Assembly (NCBI RefSeq): GCF_003628445.1
Contig: NZ_RBZO01000001.1
Span: 172,110-236,109 of the forward strand
Direction: 5' to 3'
DNA from: Oceanobacillus bengalensis
GTDB taxonomy: Bacteria > Bacillota > Bacilli > Bacillales > Amphibacillaceae
Length of the DNA stretch: 64,000 nucleotides
Both the position numbers and the translations under genes were made by a program. Each line of letters begins with the position of its first letter. The first letter of the stretch is position 1. The notes beneath the pieces were generated by a model. That model had not been told where the DNA came from, made no database searches, and worked only from the letters and a program-made list of their open reading frames with translations. This document shows, piece after piece, positions 8,200 through 17,144 of the stretch.

Positions 8200-9615
8200 A
8201 TGGTAGAGCAAAATTCTACACCAGATTCACTTGAAAAAATAAATAAAGTACCAATTATGATCGTTTTAATATCAGGTGCATTTGTAGCAATCCTAAACCA
8301 AACCTTGCTTGGGACAGCGTTGCCTCATATAATGAAAGATTTACATATTGATGAGAATACCGTTCAATGGTTACAGTCTGCTTTTATGCTAGTTAATGGG
8401 ATTATGATACCAATAACAGCCTTTTTAATAGGAAGGTTTACAACACGGGGGCTGTTTTTAACTGCAATGACCCTGTTTTCAGTAGGAACACTGCTTGCGG
8501 CTATTGCTCCGAATTTTTCAATGTTGCTTTCAGGAAGAGTATTCCAAGCAGCAGGCGCTGGGATTATGATGCCATTGATGCAAACAATTATGATGTTAAT
8601 TTTTCCTATTGAAAAAAGAGGAACGGTAATGGGGATGTTTGGGCTCGTTATCGCCTTTGCTCCGGCAATCGGACCATCTTTATCTGGTTATATTGTAGAA
8701 CACTTCCCTTGGAGAACGTTATTCTACATGATTCTTCCGATTGCTATCATCGATATTATTGTAGCGTACTTTATTCTGAAAAACGTCACAAAGCAAACCT
8801 TTCCTAAAATCGATATTTTATCGATTATCCTTTCCACCCTTGGATTTGGTGGTTTGTTGTACGGATTTAGTGCTGCAGGAAGTGCGGGATGGGGAAGTGC
8901 GCAAGTAATTATTTCCTTTATTGTTGGTGCAATAACACTTACATGGTTTATTTTAAGACAATTGAATTTAAAAGAACCGATCTTGGAAATGAGAGTATTC
9001 AAATATAAGATGTTTACTTTAACAACAGCATTAGGAATGGTAACCTTCATTGCAATGATAGGCGCAGCGGTTGTATTGCCCTTGTATATGCAAAATATGT
9101 TAGGTTTCTCTCCCCTTGTGTCTGGATTAGCATTATTACCAGGAGCTATTCTGCAAGGAATTATGAACCCGGTAACTGGAAGGTTGTTTGATAAATATGG
9201 TGCAAGATGGCTTACCATTATCGGGTTGTCGTTAATCGTCATTACAACTTTTATGCTATCGTTCCTTACTAGTGAAACATCATTTACCTATATTGCTACT
9301 GCACATGCATTTCGTATGCTAGGTGTGGCGATGGCGATGATGCCAGCAACTACTGCTGGATTAAATGAATTGCCACGCGATCTCATTTCACATGGAACAG
9401 CAGTAAACAATACGTTCAGACAGGTTTCAGGAGCAATTGGTACAGCATTGCCAATTACGATTATGACAACTGCTGCAATTCCTGAAGAAGGTGTCGATGG
9501 TATGATTCATGGTGTGAATGTATCTTTCGTTGTGGCAGCTTTCACAGCTGTCATCGGTTTGATTATTACCTTCTTTATTAAAGATAGGCAAAGAAGGAAA
9601 ATTAAAGTTGGATAA
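8200..9615 (+). CDS. DHA2-family MFS multidrug efflux transporter
   Basis: This 471-residue protein has 14 predicted transmembrane helices. It carries the DHA2 landmarks: NQTLLGTALPHIM in helix 1, WLQSAFMLV in helix 2, GRVFQAAGAGIMMPL (motif B region) and APAIGPSLSGYIVE (antiporter motif C). It should export drugs or metabolites by proton antiport. AAGGAAG lies just before the ATG. It has no regulator beside it, unlike the pumps at 847 and 30688, and the closeness of the three sequences suggests they are paralogues. A terminator follows. Confidence 0.9.
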   Translation: MVEQNSTPDSLEKINKVPIMIVLISGAFVAILNQTLLGTALPHIMKDLHIDENTVQWLQSAFMLVNGIMIPITAFLIGRFTTRGLFLTAMTLFSVGTLLAAIAPNFSMLLSGRVFQAAGAGIMMPLMQTIMMLIFPIEKRGTVMGMFGLVIAFAPAIGPSLSGYIVEHFPWRTLFYMILPIAIIDIIVAYFILKNVTKQTFPKIDILSIILSTLGFGGLLYGFSAAGSAGWGSAQVIISFIVGAITLTWFILRQLNLKEPILEMRVFKYKMFTLTTALGMVTFIAMIGAAVVLPLYMQNMLGFSPLVSGLALLPGAILQGIMNPVTGRLFDKYGARWLTIIGLSLIVITTFMLSFLTSETSFTYIATAHAFRMLGVAMAMMPATTAGLNELPRDLISHGTAVNNTFRQVSGAIGTALPITIMTTAAIPEEGVDGMIHGVNVSFVVAAFTAVIGLIITFFIKDRQRRKIKVG

Positions 9616-9627
9616 ATGAATATAAAT

Positions 9628-9664
9628 GAAGGACAATTCTAAGGATGAGAATTGTCCTTCATCG
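9628..9664 (+). terminator. Intrinsic terminator after the DHA2 gene
   Basis: A 13-bp perfect stem (GAAGGACAATTCT with AGAATTGTCCTTC) with a seven-base loop is followed by a short, T-poor tail. Confidence 0.75.
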
Positions 9665-9757
9665 TTTATTATAAAGGCTGTTTACTAAAGGGTAGTTGCT
9701 TTTTCTTAAATATAAGCAATGACGTAAAAGATATAAACTTTGGACTAATAATATTCA

Positions 9758-9908
9758 TTTTGTGAAGCTCATGCTCACACTTATGAATGCTATGTGCTGT
9801 CTTTCGCTCCGGCAGAATATTTCGCTTTCCACTGGCATGGCCTCAGTTGCTCGCGACAAGTGAAGTGTCTTTCCGGAACGGTATGTTTAAGCAAAACCTT
9901 CACTTATT
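9758..9908 (+). repeat. Dispersed repeat family A, copy 1 (internally deleted)
   Basis: It contains the family-A head (CTTTCGCTCCGGCAGAAT and CGCTTTCCAC-GGCATGGCCTCAG) joined directly to the tail (GAAGTGTCTTTCCGGAACG). Compared with the 11335 copy, about 290 bp of the middle and both terminal inverted repeats are missing. Confidence 0.75.
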
Positions 9909-9929
9909 TAGCCATTATAAACTTACCCT

Positions 9930-11180
9930 CTACTGTACGTTTGTTTTTTCTTGTGTTCCCCGCTTTGATATTTCCTTCATGACATAGCTCATCATACATA
10001 CGCCAATTAATCCAAAAAGGAAAAAGGTGCCACTCATTATGCCAGGGGAGACAAAACCACCAATTGTAACTGCAGCACCTGCAATGATCATTTGACCTTG
10101 ACCAGCTAGGCTATCAAGTGCTAAATAAGAGCTTCTATATGAGCCATCTGCTAATTCGGCAAGCAGTCCTTGGTGGATGGGAACATAGATTAATTCACCA
10201 ATGGAGATGAAAACCATTAAACCAATAAGAATCCATGGTGAGTTGGTATAACTAAGTAGCGCGTATCCAATGACATATATCCCCATGCCAAATAGAAGTT
10301 TCCATCCGTCTGTTCTATTTTTTACTAACCAAGCAACAATGGCAACTGTAAATACGACGAGCAAGGTATTCTCTGCTTGTAGGATACCTACCATATTTAA
10401 GCCATTTATCGTAAAAGAACCAAACAAAGTTGTTTGCTCCATCGTTTTTTCTAAATGAATTGCAATATAGTTGGTTAAATGCCCTTCTAGTGAAAAAACG
10501 AGTAAAGAACCAATTAAGAAGATCATATAGGTTTTGTCCTTCATGACATTTAAATAATTGGCCAAAATTGATGGAGATGCAGCGGATACACTAGGCTCTT
10601 CCTTTATAAATGTTTCACCAATAAATAAATAGGTAATAATCGATGATGCGATGGAAATAATAGCAACGAAAATAAACAAATAAAAATGGTAATCCTCAAA
10701 TAAGAATGCTCCCGTAATACTTCCAAGTGCTACGGCAAGGTTCGTTATCCAGTACATAGCTGTAAAAACATAATTCCGTTCTTCCTTTTTTACTAAGTCA
10801 TAAATCATTGCTGTTGAAACTGGATAAAAAATACCGCTGCAAAACATGTTCACTAAAAATAGGCCAAAACTTATATATGGAGCGACTAACCAGGGGGAAT
10901 TCATAAAGGCGATCGCAAGAAATGAAATGCCAATGCCAAGTTCGGAAAAGATTAATAACTTTTTGCGTCCAATTTGATCGGACCAGTAGCCGCCAATTAA
11001 GCCTCCTACAATACCTGAAAAGATAACAGAAATTAATAAAATACCAGTAATCGTTTCTCCTACCAATCTACTAAAATAGATAGCAATAAAAGGCATAATC
11101 GTTAAGGTTGCTAGACTTGTGGCGAATTGCAAGTATAAACGAATCTTGATGGACTGATGTAATGCGCTGAATTTTGACAA
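9930..11180 (-). CDS. MFS transporter (DHA1-like)
   Basis: This 416-residue protein has about 12 hydrophobic helices and MFS motif A between helices 2 and 3 (GGYWSDQIGRKK). It is a proton-linked membrane transporter of the MdtH/YfkH-like set; substrate unknown. The open frame extends 24 codons further, to a TTG at 11252, but nothing resembling a Shine-Dalgarno site precedes that. GAAGGGAAG lies seven bases before the TTG at 11180, so I chose 11180. The gene is flanked on both sides by family-A repeats and faces no obvious operon partner. Confidence 0.82.
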   Translation of the reverse strand: MSKFSALHQSIKIRLYLQFATSLATLTIMPFIAIYFSRLVGETITGILLISVIFSGIVGGLIGGYWSDQIGRKKLLIFSELGIGISFLAIAFMNSPWLVAPYISFGLFLVNMFCSGIFYPVSTAMIYDLVKKEERNYVFTAMYWITNLAVALGSITGAFLFEDYHFYLFIFVAIISIASSIITYLFIGETFIKEEPSVSAASPSILANYLNVMKDKTYMIFLIGSLLVFSLEGHLTNYIAIHLEKTMEQTTLFGSFTINGLNMVGILQAENTLLVVFTVAIVAWLVKNRTDGWKLLFGMGIYVIGYALLSYTNSPWILIGLMVFISIGELIYVPIHQGLLAELADGSYRSSYLALDSLAGQGQMIIAGAAVTIGGFVSPGIMSGTFFLFGLIGVCMMSYVMKEISKRGTQEKTNVQ

Positions 11181-11334
11181 GGGATATCTTCCCTTCTTTC
11201 TTATGGAATTATTTGTGAAATAGTCTGAATGATATTCTAGCGGATTTTCCAACTATTTACAATAACTATTTTAAAAAAAGGCTTTTTTCTAAAAAATTGT
11301 TGTTAAAACATTTTTTATATAGATTGTTGATTTC

Positions 11335-11772
11335 TTTAATTCAGTATTGTGTAACTCTCGCTTACATTTATTAATGTTAATCCCTGCCTTTCGCTCCGGC
11401 AGAATACTTCGCTTTCCACGGGCACGGCCTCAGCCCTCCTCGGAAGAAGAGCCCTTCCTGTGGGGTCTTCAGACACGTGCTGTTCCCGTAGGAGTCTTCG
11501 TATTCTGCCTACGCTTAGATAGCTGCTCTAGATATTTTTTAGACTATAGTCCATAAAAACACGTTTTGGATATCCTATTTTGCATAATCATCATATTTCT
11601 AGTTAAGAAAAGTAGAGCAGATTCTTAGTGGAGGAAAGATACGAAGACTTCTGCGGGAGGAGAGGCCTAGATGAGACGTAGTGCGCCAGCACGAAGGGGG
11701 CTCATCGGCCGCCCTAAGATGCGCGAAGTGTCTTTCCGGAACGGCGTGTTTAAGACTATCCTGAATTAAATA
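11335..11772 (+). repeat. Dispersed repeat family A, copy 2 (full length, with terminal inverted repeats)
   Basis: The 438-bp element starts TTTAATTCAGTATTGTG and ends ATCCTGAATTAAAT, giving imperfect terminal inverted repeats. The left module has CGGCAGAATACTTCGC, GGGCACGGCCTCAGCC and a GGTCTTCAGACACGTGC block. The right module starts at about 11615 (GTAGAGCAGATTCTTAGTGG) and ends with GTGTCTTTCCGGAACGGCG. No open frame here has a convincing start or family resemblance. Confidence 0.85.
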
Positions 11773-11828
11773 ATTCCACAATTTGTATCAACTGCGATAA
11801 ATGGCAACAAATATTACGAAAACAGCTT

Positions 11829-11873
11829 AAAAAAAGCCATGAATAGGAGTGAATACCCTATTCATGGCTTTTG
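11829..11873 (-). terminator. Bidirectional terminator downstream of pdxK
   Basis: AAAAAGCCATGAATAGG pairs with CCTATTCATGGCTTTT. On the minus strand the stem is followed by a T run, which suits pdxK. Confidence 0.88.
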
Positions 11874-11882
11874 CATTGTTTC

Positions 11883-12698
11883 TTAGTTATTTACTTCAAC
11901 AGGAAATTTGTTATAGGCACCGTGCATTACTGATCCTACATATTCATTTAGCTTAAAGCCATGTTTAATCGCTGCATTAACAAATTGTTTTGCGTTAGAA
12001 ACGGCTTCTTTTGGTGATTTGCCATGGGCTAAGTTAGCAGTTACTGCAGCTGCGAACGTACATCCAGCACCATGATTGTATGTTGTATCAATTTTTTCTC
12101 CTTCTAGTACGACAAATTCTTTTCCATCATAGAAAAGATCAGCAGCATTTTCAAGGGTTCTCCCACCTTTGATGACAACATTTTTTGCTCCAAGTTCATG
12201 GATTCTTACTGCAGCTTCTTTCATCCCGTCAATATCTTTTATTGGTCCGCTAGTGCCAGCGAGTTGCCAAGCTTCAAATAAGTTCGGAGTTGTTACGAGT
12301 GCTAGCGGAAGAAGTAATTCACGCATTGCATCTGTATTTTCTGGTAGAAGGACTTCATCTTCACCTTTACAAACCATTACGGGGTCAAGGACGTAACGAT
12401 CTAATTTATGTTCAGCAAATTTCTTTGCTCCTAGTTCAATGATATCTACAGACCCAAGCATACCTGATTTTGCCGCATCAACGCCAACAGATAGAATGGT
12501 GTCTAATTGTTTTTCTACAACGTGCCCATCAATTGGTGCTACTTGATGGTTCCAGCCGTCTGGTTTCATGGATACTATACTAGTAATAGCTGCCATACCA
12601 TATACATCATGCTCCTGAAATGTTTTTAAATCAGCAGCTTGGCCCGCACCACCACTTGAATCATTACCTGCAAGTGTTAAAGTTTTCTTCATTGTCAT
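11883..12698 (-). CDS. pdxK: Pyridoxine/pyridoxal kinase (ThiD-like ribokinase fold)
   Basis: PdxK phosphorylates pyridoxal, pyridoxine and pyridoxamine in the vitamin B6 salvage pathway. The 271-residue length equals that of B. subtilis PdxK. Matching blocks are LTLAGNDSSGGAGQAADLKTF near the N-terminus, VYGMAAITSIV, the LDPVMVCKGEDEVL substrate block, VVIKGG, and the anion-hole/catalytic loop YNHGAGCTFAAAVTA. GGAGG lies about eight bases before the ATG. The gene is single, closed by its own terminator, and divergent from the amidase gene. Members of this fold can also act on hydroxymethylpyrimidine, so a ThiD-like side activity is possible. Confidence 0.92.
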   Translation of the reverse strand: MTMKKTLTLAGNDSSGGAGQAADLKTFQEHDVYGMAAITSIVSMKPDGWNHQVAPIDGHVVEKQLDTILSVGVDAAKSGMLGSVDIIELGAKKFAEHKLDRYVLDPVMVCKGEDEVLLPENTDAMRELLLPLALVTTPNLFEAWQLAGTSGPIKDIDGMKEAAVRIHELGAKNVVIKGGRTLENAADLFYDGKEFVVLEGEKIDTTYNHGAGCTFAAAVTANLAHGKSPKEAVSNAKQFVNAAIKHGFKLNEYVGSVMHGAYNKFPVEVNN

Positions 12699-12876
12699 GC
12701 TTAAAACCTCCTATATTCCGATTATATGAATTCATATATATTTAATAGGATATACATTCGTATATGAATAAACTATATACTTTTTAAGAAAAAGTGTAAA
12801 GTGAGTGTTAATCGAATTATACCTTTATAAAATATTGTGGTAAGATTTAGAAAATTAGTAGTGGGAGGATTATAAA

Positions 12877-14340
12877 ATGGAAAATCGGAAGCTAGAACCA
12901 AAGTGGTTAGTAGAAGCTACTATAGATGAACTCCAGGAAAAACTAGATTCTTTCGAAATAACTTCTAAAGCGTTAGTAATGATGTACTTTAATCGAATTG
13001 CTGCATATGACCAAGCAGGTCCAAAGATTAATTCTATCCTTGAAGTGAATCCAGATGCTTTACATTTAGCAGAAACGCTTGACTATGAACGAAAAATAAC
13101 TGGGAAAAGAGGTCCATTACACGGAATTCCTGTCGTTATTAAAGATAACATCGATACAGGGGACAAGATGCATACAAGTGCTGGATCACTCGTATTAAAG
13201 GATTCCTATGCAAAAGAAGACGCTTTTCTCGTGAAGAAACTTAGAGATGCAGGGGCGATTATTCTTGGGAAAACCAATTTAACTGAATGGGCAAATTTTA
13301 TCGCTGAAGATATGCCAAACGGTTATAGTTCACGTGGTGGACAAGTATTAAATCCATATGGGGGGAACTTTACGGTTGGTGGTTCGAGTGCTGGCTCGGG
13401 AGCTGCAATTGCAGCAAACTTGGCCGCTGTCTCCATTGGAACGGAAACTTCTGGATCTATTTTAAGCCCTGCAAGTCAGAATTCTCTCGTAGGTATTAAA
13501 CCGACAATTGGATTGGTTAGTAGAACAGGAATAATTCCAATCTCACATACGCAGGATACTGCTGGTCCAATGACGAGAACAGTGAAAGATGCTGCTATTT
13601 TACTAAATGTAATTCAGGGTTCAGATACGAATGATCCAGTTACATTAAGCAATGAGTTAGTTGATGTTGATTTTACGACATCCCTACATAAAGATGGACT
13701 AAAAGGGAAACGAATTGGAATTGCGCGTGAACCTTTTTTTAATCGGTTAAGTGATAGTAAAATCGAAATCATGGACAGGGAAATCGAGGAGCTTCGTCGT
13801 TTAGGTGCTGAGGTAATTGATTCGGTGGATATTCCTTCAGAAAAAAATGAAGCGGATATTAAGGTGATGTTGTATGAATTTAAAAATGACTTGCAAGCGT
13901 ACTTGAAGAGTATCGATCCAGCTATAGGAATTCGAACATTAGCAGATGTGATTAAGAAAAATGAAGAAATAGGAGAGAAAGCATTAAAGTACGGTCAAAA
14001 AGTATTCCTAGAAGCGGAAGCGACAAGTGGTAGTCTGATAGAGCCTGAATATTTACAATGCTTATTAAGTGATGCCTATCTTTCAAGGGAAAAAGGGATT
14101 GATGCAGTATTGCTAGAACATAACTTGGATGCAATTGTTTTTCCAAGTTATTATGGGGCTTTAATTGCAGCAAAAGCAGGGTATCCATCGATAACTGTTC
14201 CAGCGGGGTATTCAAATGAGGGGGAACCAGTAGGCATTACATTTACTGCTAGGGCATATCATGAGCCAACATTAATTGAAATCGCCTATTCCTACGAACA
14301 AGGAACATTGCACCGACGACCACCAAATTTAGTTAAGTAA
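12877..14340 (+). CDS. Amidase-signature family protein
   Basis: This 487-residue enzyme carries the Ser-cisSer-Lys amidase signature: Lys89 in PVVIKDN, the serine cluster in VGGSSAGSGAA (170-174), and the probable nucleophile Ser194 in GTETSGSI. The usual Arg after SGSI is Leu here. The family hydrolyses amides in peptides, ureas or xenobiotics; the standalone context means it is not GatA of the transamidosome, which would lie with gatC and gatB. No signal peptide is visible. AGTGGGAGG precedes the start. The substrate is unknown. Confidence 0.87.
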   Translation: MENRKLEPKWLVEATIDELQEKLDSFEITSKALVMMYFNRIAAYDQAGPKINSILEVNPDALHLAETLDYERKITGKRGPLHGIPVVIKDNIDTGDKMHTSAGSLVLKDSYAKEDAFLVKKLRDAGAIILGKTNLTEWANFIAEDMPNGYSSRGGQVLNPYGGNFTVGGSSAGSGAAIAANLAAVSIGTETSGSILSPASQNSLVGIKPTIGLVSRTGIIPISHTQDTAGPMTRTVKDAAILLNVIQGSDTNDPVTLSNELVDVDFTTSLHKDGLKGKRIGIAREPFFNRLSDSKIEIMDREIEELRRLGAEVIDSVDIPSEKNEADIKVMLYEFKNDLQAYLKSIDPAIGIRTLADVIKKNEEIGEKALKYGQKVFLEAEATSGSLIEPEYLQCLLSDAYLSREKGIDAVLLEHNLDAIVFPSYYGALIAAKAGYPSITVPAGYSNEGEPVGITFTARAYHEPTLIEIAYSYEQGTLHRRPPNLVK

Positions 14341-14354
14341 TCAACCTGTTGAAA

Positions 14355-14395
14355 GTAATTGTCATAATCAAGTTTTTATGGCGATTACTTCTTTT
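14355..14395 (+). terminator. Probable terminator after the amidase gene
   Basis: A 13-bp stem with two G-U pairs (GTAATTGTCATAA with TTATGGCGATTAC) is followed by TTCTTTT. Confidence 0.65.
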
Positions 14396-14457
14396 CATAA
14401 GGGCGTTATTTTCCAGGTATAGAAGTTTAATTAATAGTTGATGTAAAGTGTATATAT

Positions 14458-14899
14458 ATTTAATTCAGAATTGTTTTAAGCACGCCGTTCCGCAAAGACA
14501 CTTCGCTTTCCACGGGCGGCTGGTGAGCCTCCTCCGTGCTAACGCACTACGCAGTCTCACCTAGGCCTATCCTCCCGTAGGAGTCTTCGTGTCTTTCCTC
14601 CACTAAGCTCCTGCTCTACTTGATTTCCACTAAAAAAATGATGCTTTTGCGAGGAAAAACTGCCCAGAACGTAATTTTATGTTCGATAGCTTTAATAACA
14701 TCTAGAGCACTCAATATAGCGTAGGCAGAATGCGTAGACTCCTGCGGGAACAGCACGTGTCTGAAGACCCCACAGGAAGTGTTCTTCTTCCGAGGAGGGC
14801 TGAGGCCGTGCCCGCGGAAAGCGAAGCATTCTGCCGCAGCGAATGACTACACACAACATTCATAAGTGTGAGCGTGAGCTACACTATTCTGAATTAAAT
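14458..14899 (-). repeat. Dispersed repeat family A, copy 3 (full length, inverted)
   Basis: The 442-bp copy lies in the opposite orientation to copy 2. It is bounded by ATTTAATTCAGAAT at the left and ATTCTGAATTAAAT at the right, a perfect 14-bp terminal inverted repeat. Both modules are present. Confidence 0.87.
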
Positions 14900-15030
14900 A
14901 GATCCGAAGTCTATACAAAAATCAACACAGAGAAAATTTCAATATAAAATCATATCCATTATTATAAAAATAGCCCATAATAGTGTAAAATAAATACAGA
15001 TAGATATATTAACTTGTGGAGGAATGAATA

Positions 15031-15252
15031 ATGGCTGAATTGAAATTTGAAATCATCGAAACAATAGCAGTAATATCAGAATCACCAAAAGGATGGAAGA
15101 AAGAATTAAATTTAGTTAGTTGGAATGGGCGAGAGCCAAAATATGATCTAAGGGATTGGGCACCAGGGAGAGAAAAGATGGGAAAAGGTGTTACCCTAAC
15201 GAAGGATGAACTATTACGCTTGAAATCATCGTTAGAATCAATGGGAAAATAA
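15031..15252 (+). CDS. YdbC/PC4-like small nucleic-acid-binding protein
   Basis: The 73-residue protein matches the bacterial YdbC family, PC4-like single-stranded nucleic-acid binders. Visible features are an N-terminal beta strand (LKFEIIETIAVIS), the GWKKELNLVSWNG strand pair, the DLRDWAP segment and the closing KGVTLTKDELLRLKSSLE helix. It is expected to dimerise and bind single-stranded DNA; its cellular role is not established. GGAGG precedes the ATG. It lies just upstream of the tRNA-Lys gene, which has its own promoter. Confidence 0.82.
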   Translation: MAELKFEIIETIAVISESPKGWKKELNLVSWNGREPKYDLRDWAPGREKMGKGVTLTKDELLRLKSSLESMGK

Positions 15253-15266
15253 ATTTTAAAAAGGGC

Positions 15267-15295
15267 TTGTCATAATCTGTCGAGTATGATATTAT
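15267..15295 (+). promoter_or_regulatory. Promoter of tRNA-Lys
   Basis: A -35 box TTGTCA at 15267 and a -10 box TATTAT at 15290 are separated by 17 bases; the tRNA starts 22 bases after the -10 box. Confidence 0.65.
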
Positions 15296-15316
15296 ATTTA
15301 AGTCGAAGGAAATAAC

Positions 15317-15389
<73 letters not shown>

Positions 15390-15398
15390 TACATGTAA

Positions 15399-15437
15399 AG
15401 CAAGGATACGCTTAAATAGCTTATCCTTGCTTTTTTT
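15399..15437 (+). terminator. Intrinsic terminator after tRNA-Lys
   Basis: A 10-bp stem (AGCAAGGATA with TATCCTTGCT) is followed by seven T residues. The Shine-Dalgarno site of the next gene begins directly after the T run. Confidence 0.9.
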
Positions 15438-15448
15438 AGGAGGAGAAA

Positions 15449-15838
15449 ATGAAAGAAATTGTTATTATGCTGGCCGAAATTGTTAATAATATACACGATA
15501 TATTGATAGATTTACTTGGAGTCCATATGACCGATAAGGAATTACATTTCTGGATTATTGGTGTTATTGGGATGATAACTTTTTTCGTCGTATTTTTCTT
15601 CTTCAAATTAATAGAAAAAATGAAGTTGAGCATAACCATCATTTCTTTCATTTTTACATTTACTGGAATGGTAGTGCTTGTATTTGCAATCGAATTGCAG
15701 CAGGCGATTACGAATCGTGGGAATATGGAGTTTGCTGATGCTGTGGCAGGTTTGTGGGGCTTTTTAGGGCTATTCTTTGTATATTCTATTATAGGATTAA
15801 TCATATATGTTATGAAGAAACTGTTCACGGATAACTAA
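15449..15838 (+). CDS. Small membrane protein of unknown function
   Basis: I do not recognise this 129-residue protein. It has three strongly hydrophobic stretches at about residues 34-54, 60-82 and 101-122, with a mostly polar N-terminus and a basic C-terminus (MKKLFTDN). AGGAGG lies just upstream of the ATG and a terminator follows, so this strand is the coding one; an open frame on the other strand has no such signals. Because its Shine-Dalgarno site abuts the tRNA terminator, expression may depend on read-through or a promoter hidden upstream. Confidence 0.72.
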   Translation: MKEIVIMLAEIVNNIHDILIDLLGVHMTDKELHFWIIGVIGMITFFVVFFFFKLIEKMKLSITIISFIFTFTGMVVLVFAIELQQAITNRGNMEFADAVAGLWGFLGLFFVYSIIGLIIYVMKKLFTDN

Positions 15839-15866
15839 AAAACGAGCATTTGGCTCGTTTTTTTTA
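15838..15866 (+). terminator. Intrinsic terminator after the small membrane protein
   Basis: AAACGAGC pairs with GCTCGTTT across a five-base loop and is followed by T residues. Confidence 0.85.
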
Positions 15867-15982
15867 TGCTGTTTTTGCAATAGGTTGGTTTTAAAATTAG
15901 CATATCGATGATAAATTTAATAAACACTCATAAAATAAAATTTTCCGCTCATGACTCGTCAATGAGCGCCCATAAAAATTAG

Positions 15983-16753
15983 TTATACAGTGTCTAACAT
16001 AAATTCAAAGGCATTTTCTTGTTTAAACTCCCCGTTATGGTAGTTTCGTTCGACAAAGGTTACACGATTATGTTTGTCGATTAGAACAACTGTCGATGAA
16101 CGTGTGCCATATTCTTCTGATGTAATAAAAAGCGGTGAGAGTAATCTTTCTAAGTCGATTCCAACTCCTGTATCCGGTAGTGCTTCATCAGGGGCCTGCT
16201 CAGCATTTGAAGTTATTGTGAAAAGTTTCTCAGGCTCTATTTTTGGATGTTCTTTTACATATGTATGTAACATGTTTCTTCCCTTGACTACCTTGGGCCA
16301 CGGTGTATTTAGGGTGTGATTACTCAATCCGTGTGTTCCAGGTGTAATCTCCGTTATTGTATCCAATATGTTATTGTAATGATACAATTCATCCGCATTT
16401 CCTAGCAAAATATTAAACCCAGCGTAATCCTTTCTATTTCTAGCTAATTCCTTCAAAAAGTGTTTTGGAGGAGTATTTCCTGTCAAAAAGCTACGAACAA
16501 TTTCACCTCTTGAAGTCTTACCTGTTTCTGGTAGGTTTGGGTCACGATAATTGGTTAAAGCAGCAAAACGACCTCCCTTTGTTACACCGAGCCATGTTCC
16601 CATTTGTAATAAGTCACGCCCAGCTAATATGTTTGGCTCATCCTCCCAAAAAGTAGCATTGGCTGTCGGACGTTTATAGGCTTCATCTCTGTTTGCTGCA
16701 ATGATTAATTTATAATTTGGATGGTCATGAAAATGAAAGTTTATTAAGCACAT
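15983..16753 (-). CDS. NRDE-family protein (TANGO2-like)
   Basis: The 256-residue protein begins MCLINF and contains AANRDEAYKRPT at about residues 19-30, the NRDE signature that names the family. Other family segments are AGRDLLQMGTWLG and FAALTNYRD. The Cys2 at the very N-terminus is conserved and gives an N-terminal nucleophile look. Bacterial NRDE proteins are of uncertain function; links to haem or acyl metabolism of eukaryotic TANGO2 should not be transferred. A G-rich Shine-Dalgarno site precedes the ATG. It is monocistronic and divergent from the T-box and proBA. Confidence 0.87.
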   Translation of the reverse strand: MCLINFHFHDHPNYKLIIAANRDEAYKRPTANATFWEDEPNILAGRDLLQMGTWLGVTKGGRFAALTNYRDPNLPETGKTSRGEIVRSFLTGNTPPKHFLKELARNRKDYAGFNILLGNADELYHYNNILDTITEITPGTHGLSNHTLNTPWPKVVKGRNMLHTYVKEHPKIEPEKLFTITSNAEQAPDEALPDTGVGIDLERLLSPLFITSEEYGTRSSTVVLIDKHNRVTFVERNYHNGEFKQENAFEFMLDTV

Positions 16754-16855
16754 TGTTTTGTATTCCCCCCCTTTTGAACATTATATCTTAAATACAGATT
16801 TGATAAAATTTTTTAATAAAACTTCCGTTTCGGAAATTTTACCTATTGACAGAAT

Positions 16856-16883
16856 AATTCTTTCTATTATAATAGTGAAAACA
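16856..16883 (+). promoter_or_regulatory. Promoter of the proBA T-box leader
   Basis: TTGACA at 16856 and TATAAT at 16878 are separated by 16 bases, a near-consensus SigA promoter. Confidence 0.82.
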
Positions 16884-16889
16884 ATAAAT

Positions 16890-17120
16890 GAACGTTAATG
16901 ATGGAATAGTAAGGGCATTTCGTTGTGAAAGAGAGCAAAACTAGCGTGCTGAAAGGTTTTGTCACATTCGTTTCCTGAACCTACCATCAGTGTCTCATGT
17001 AAACATGGGCGTATCTTCTGCGTTAAAGAAGGAAAGCGGGATATTTTTTTATCCAAAAATGGTGGTACCGCGGAAGAGAAGCTCTTTCGTCCTTTAACTA
17101 AAGGACGATTGGGCTTTTTT
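16890..17120 (+). promoter_or_regulatory. Proline-responsive T-box leader of proBA
   Basis: Stem I closes with GATGG/CCATC around an AGTA motif. The 3' side of the specifier loop reads GAA-CCT-A, placing a CCU proline codon at 16980-16982, in line with the downstream genes. The T-box core TGGTGGTACCGCGG lies at 17060-17073 and should pair with the acceptor end of uncharged tRNA-Pro. The terminator (TCGTCCTTT with AAAGGACGA, then a T run) ends at 17120. Low proline charging should allow read-through into proB. Confidence 0.93.
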
Positions 17121-17144
17121 ATTTAGGAAAAAGGAGTAATCAAA

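Noticed and set aside
8724..9242. Long antisense open frame within the DHA2 gene (and similar ones at 21422-21838 and 31443-31982)
   Set aside because: They are complements of hydrophobic-helix coding regions, where codon bias creates open antisense frames; none has a start signal.
9787..9987. Open frames inside the family A repeats (also around 11347-11556 and 24435-24780)
   Set aside because: They lie wholly or mainly within repeat copies, differ in frame and length between copies, have no ribosome-binding sites and match no protein type.
15436..15828. Minus-strand frame opposite the small membrane protein
   Set aside because: The plus-strand frame has AGGAGG at correct spacing and a terminator; the minus-strand one has neither.
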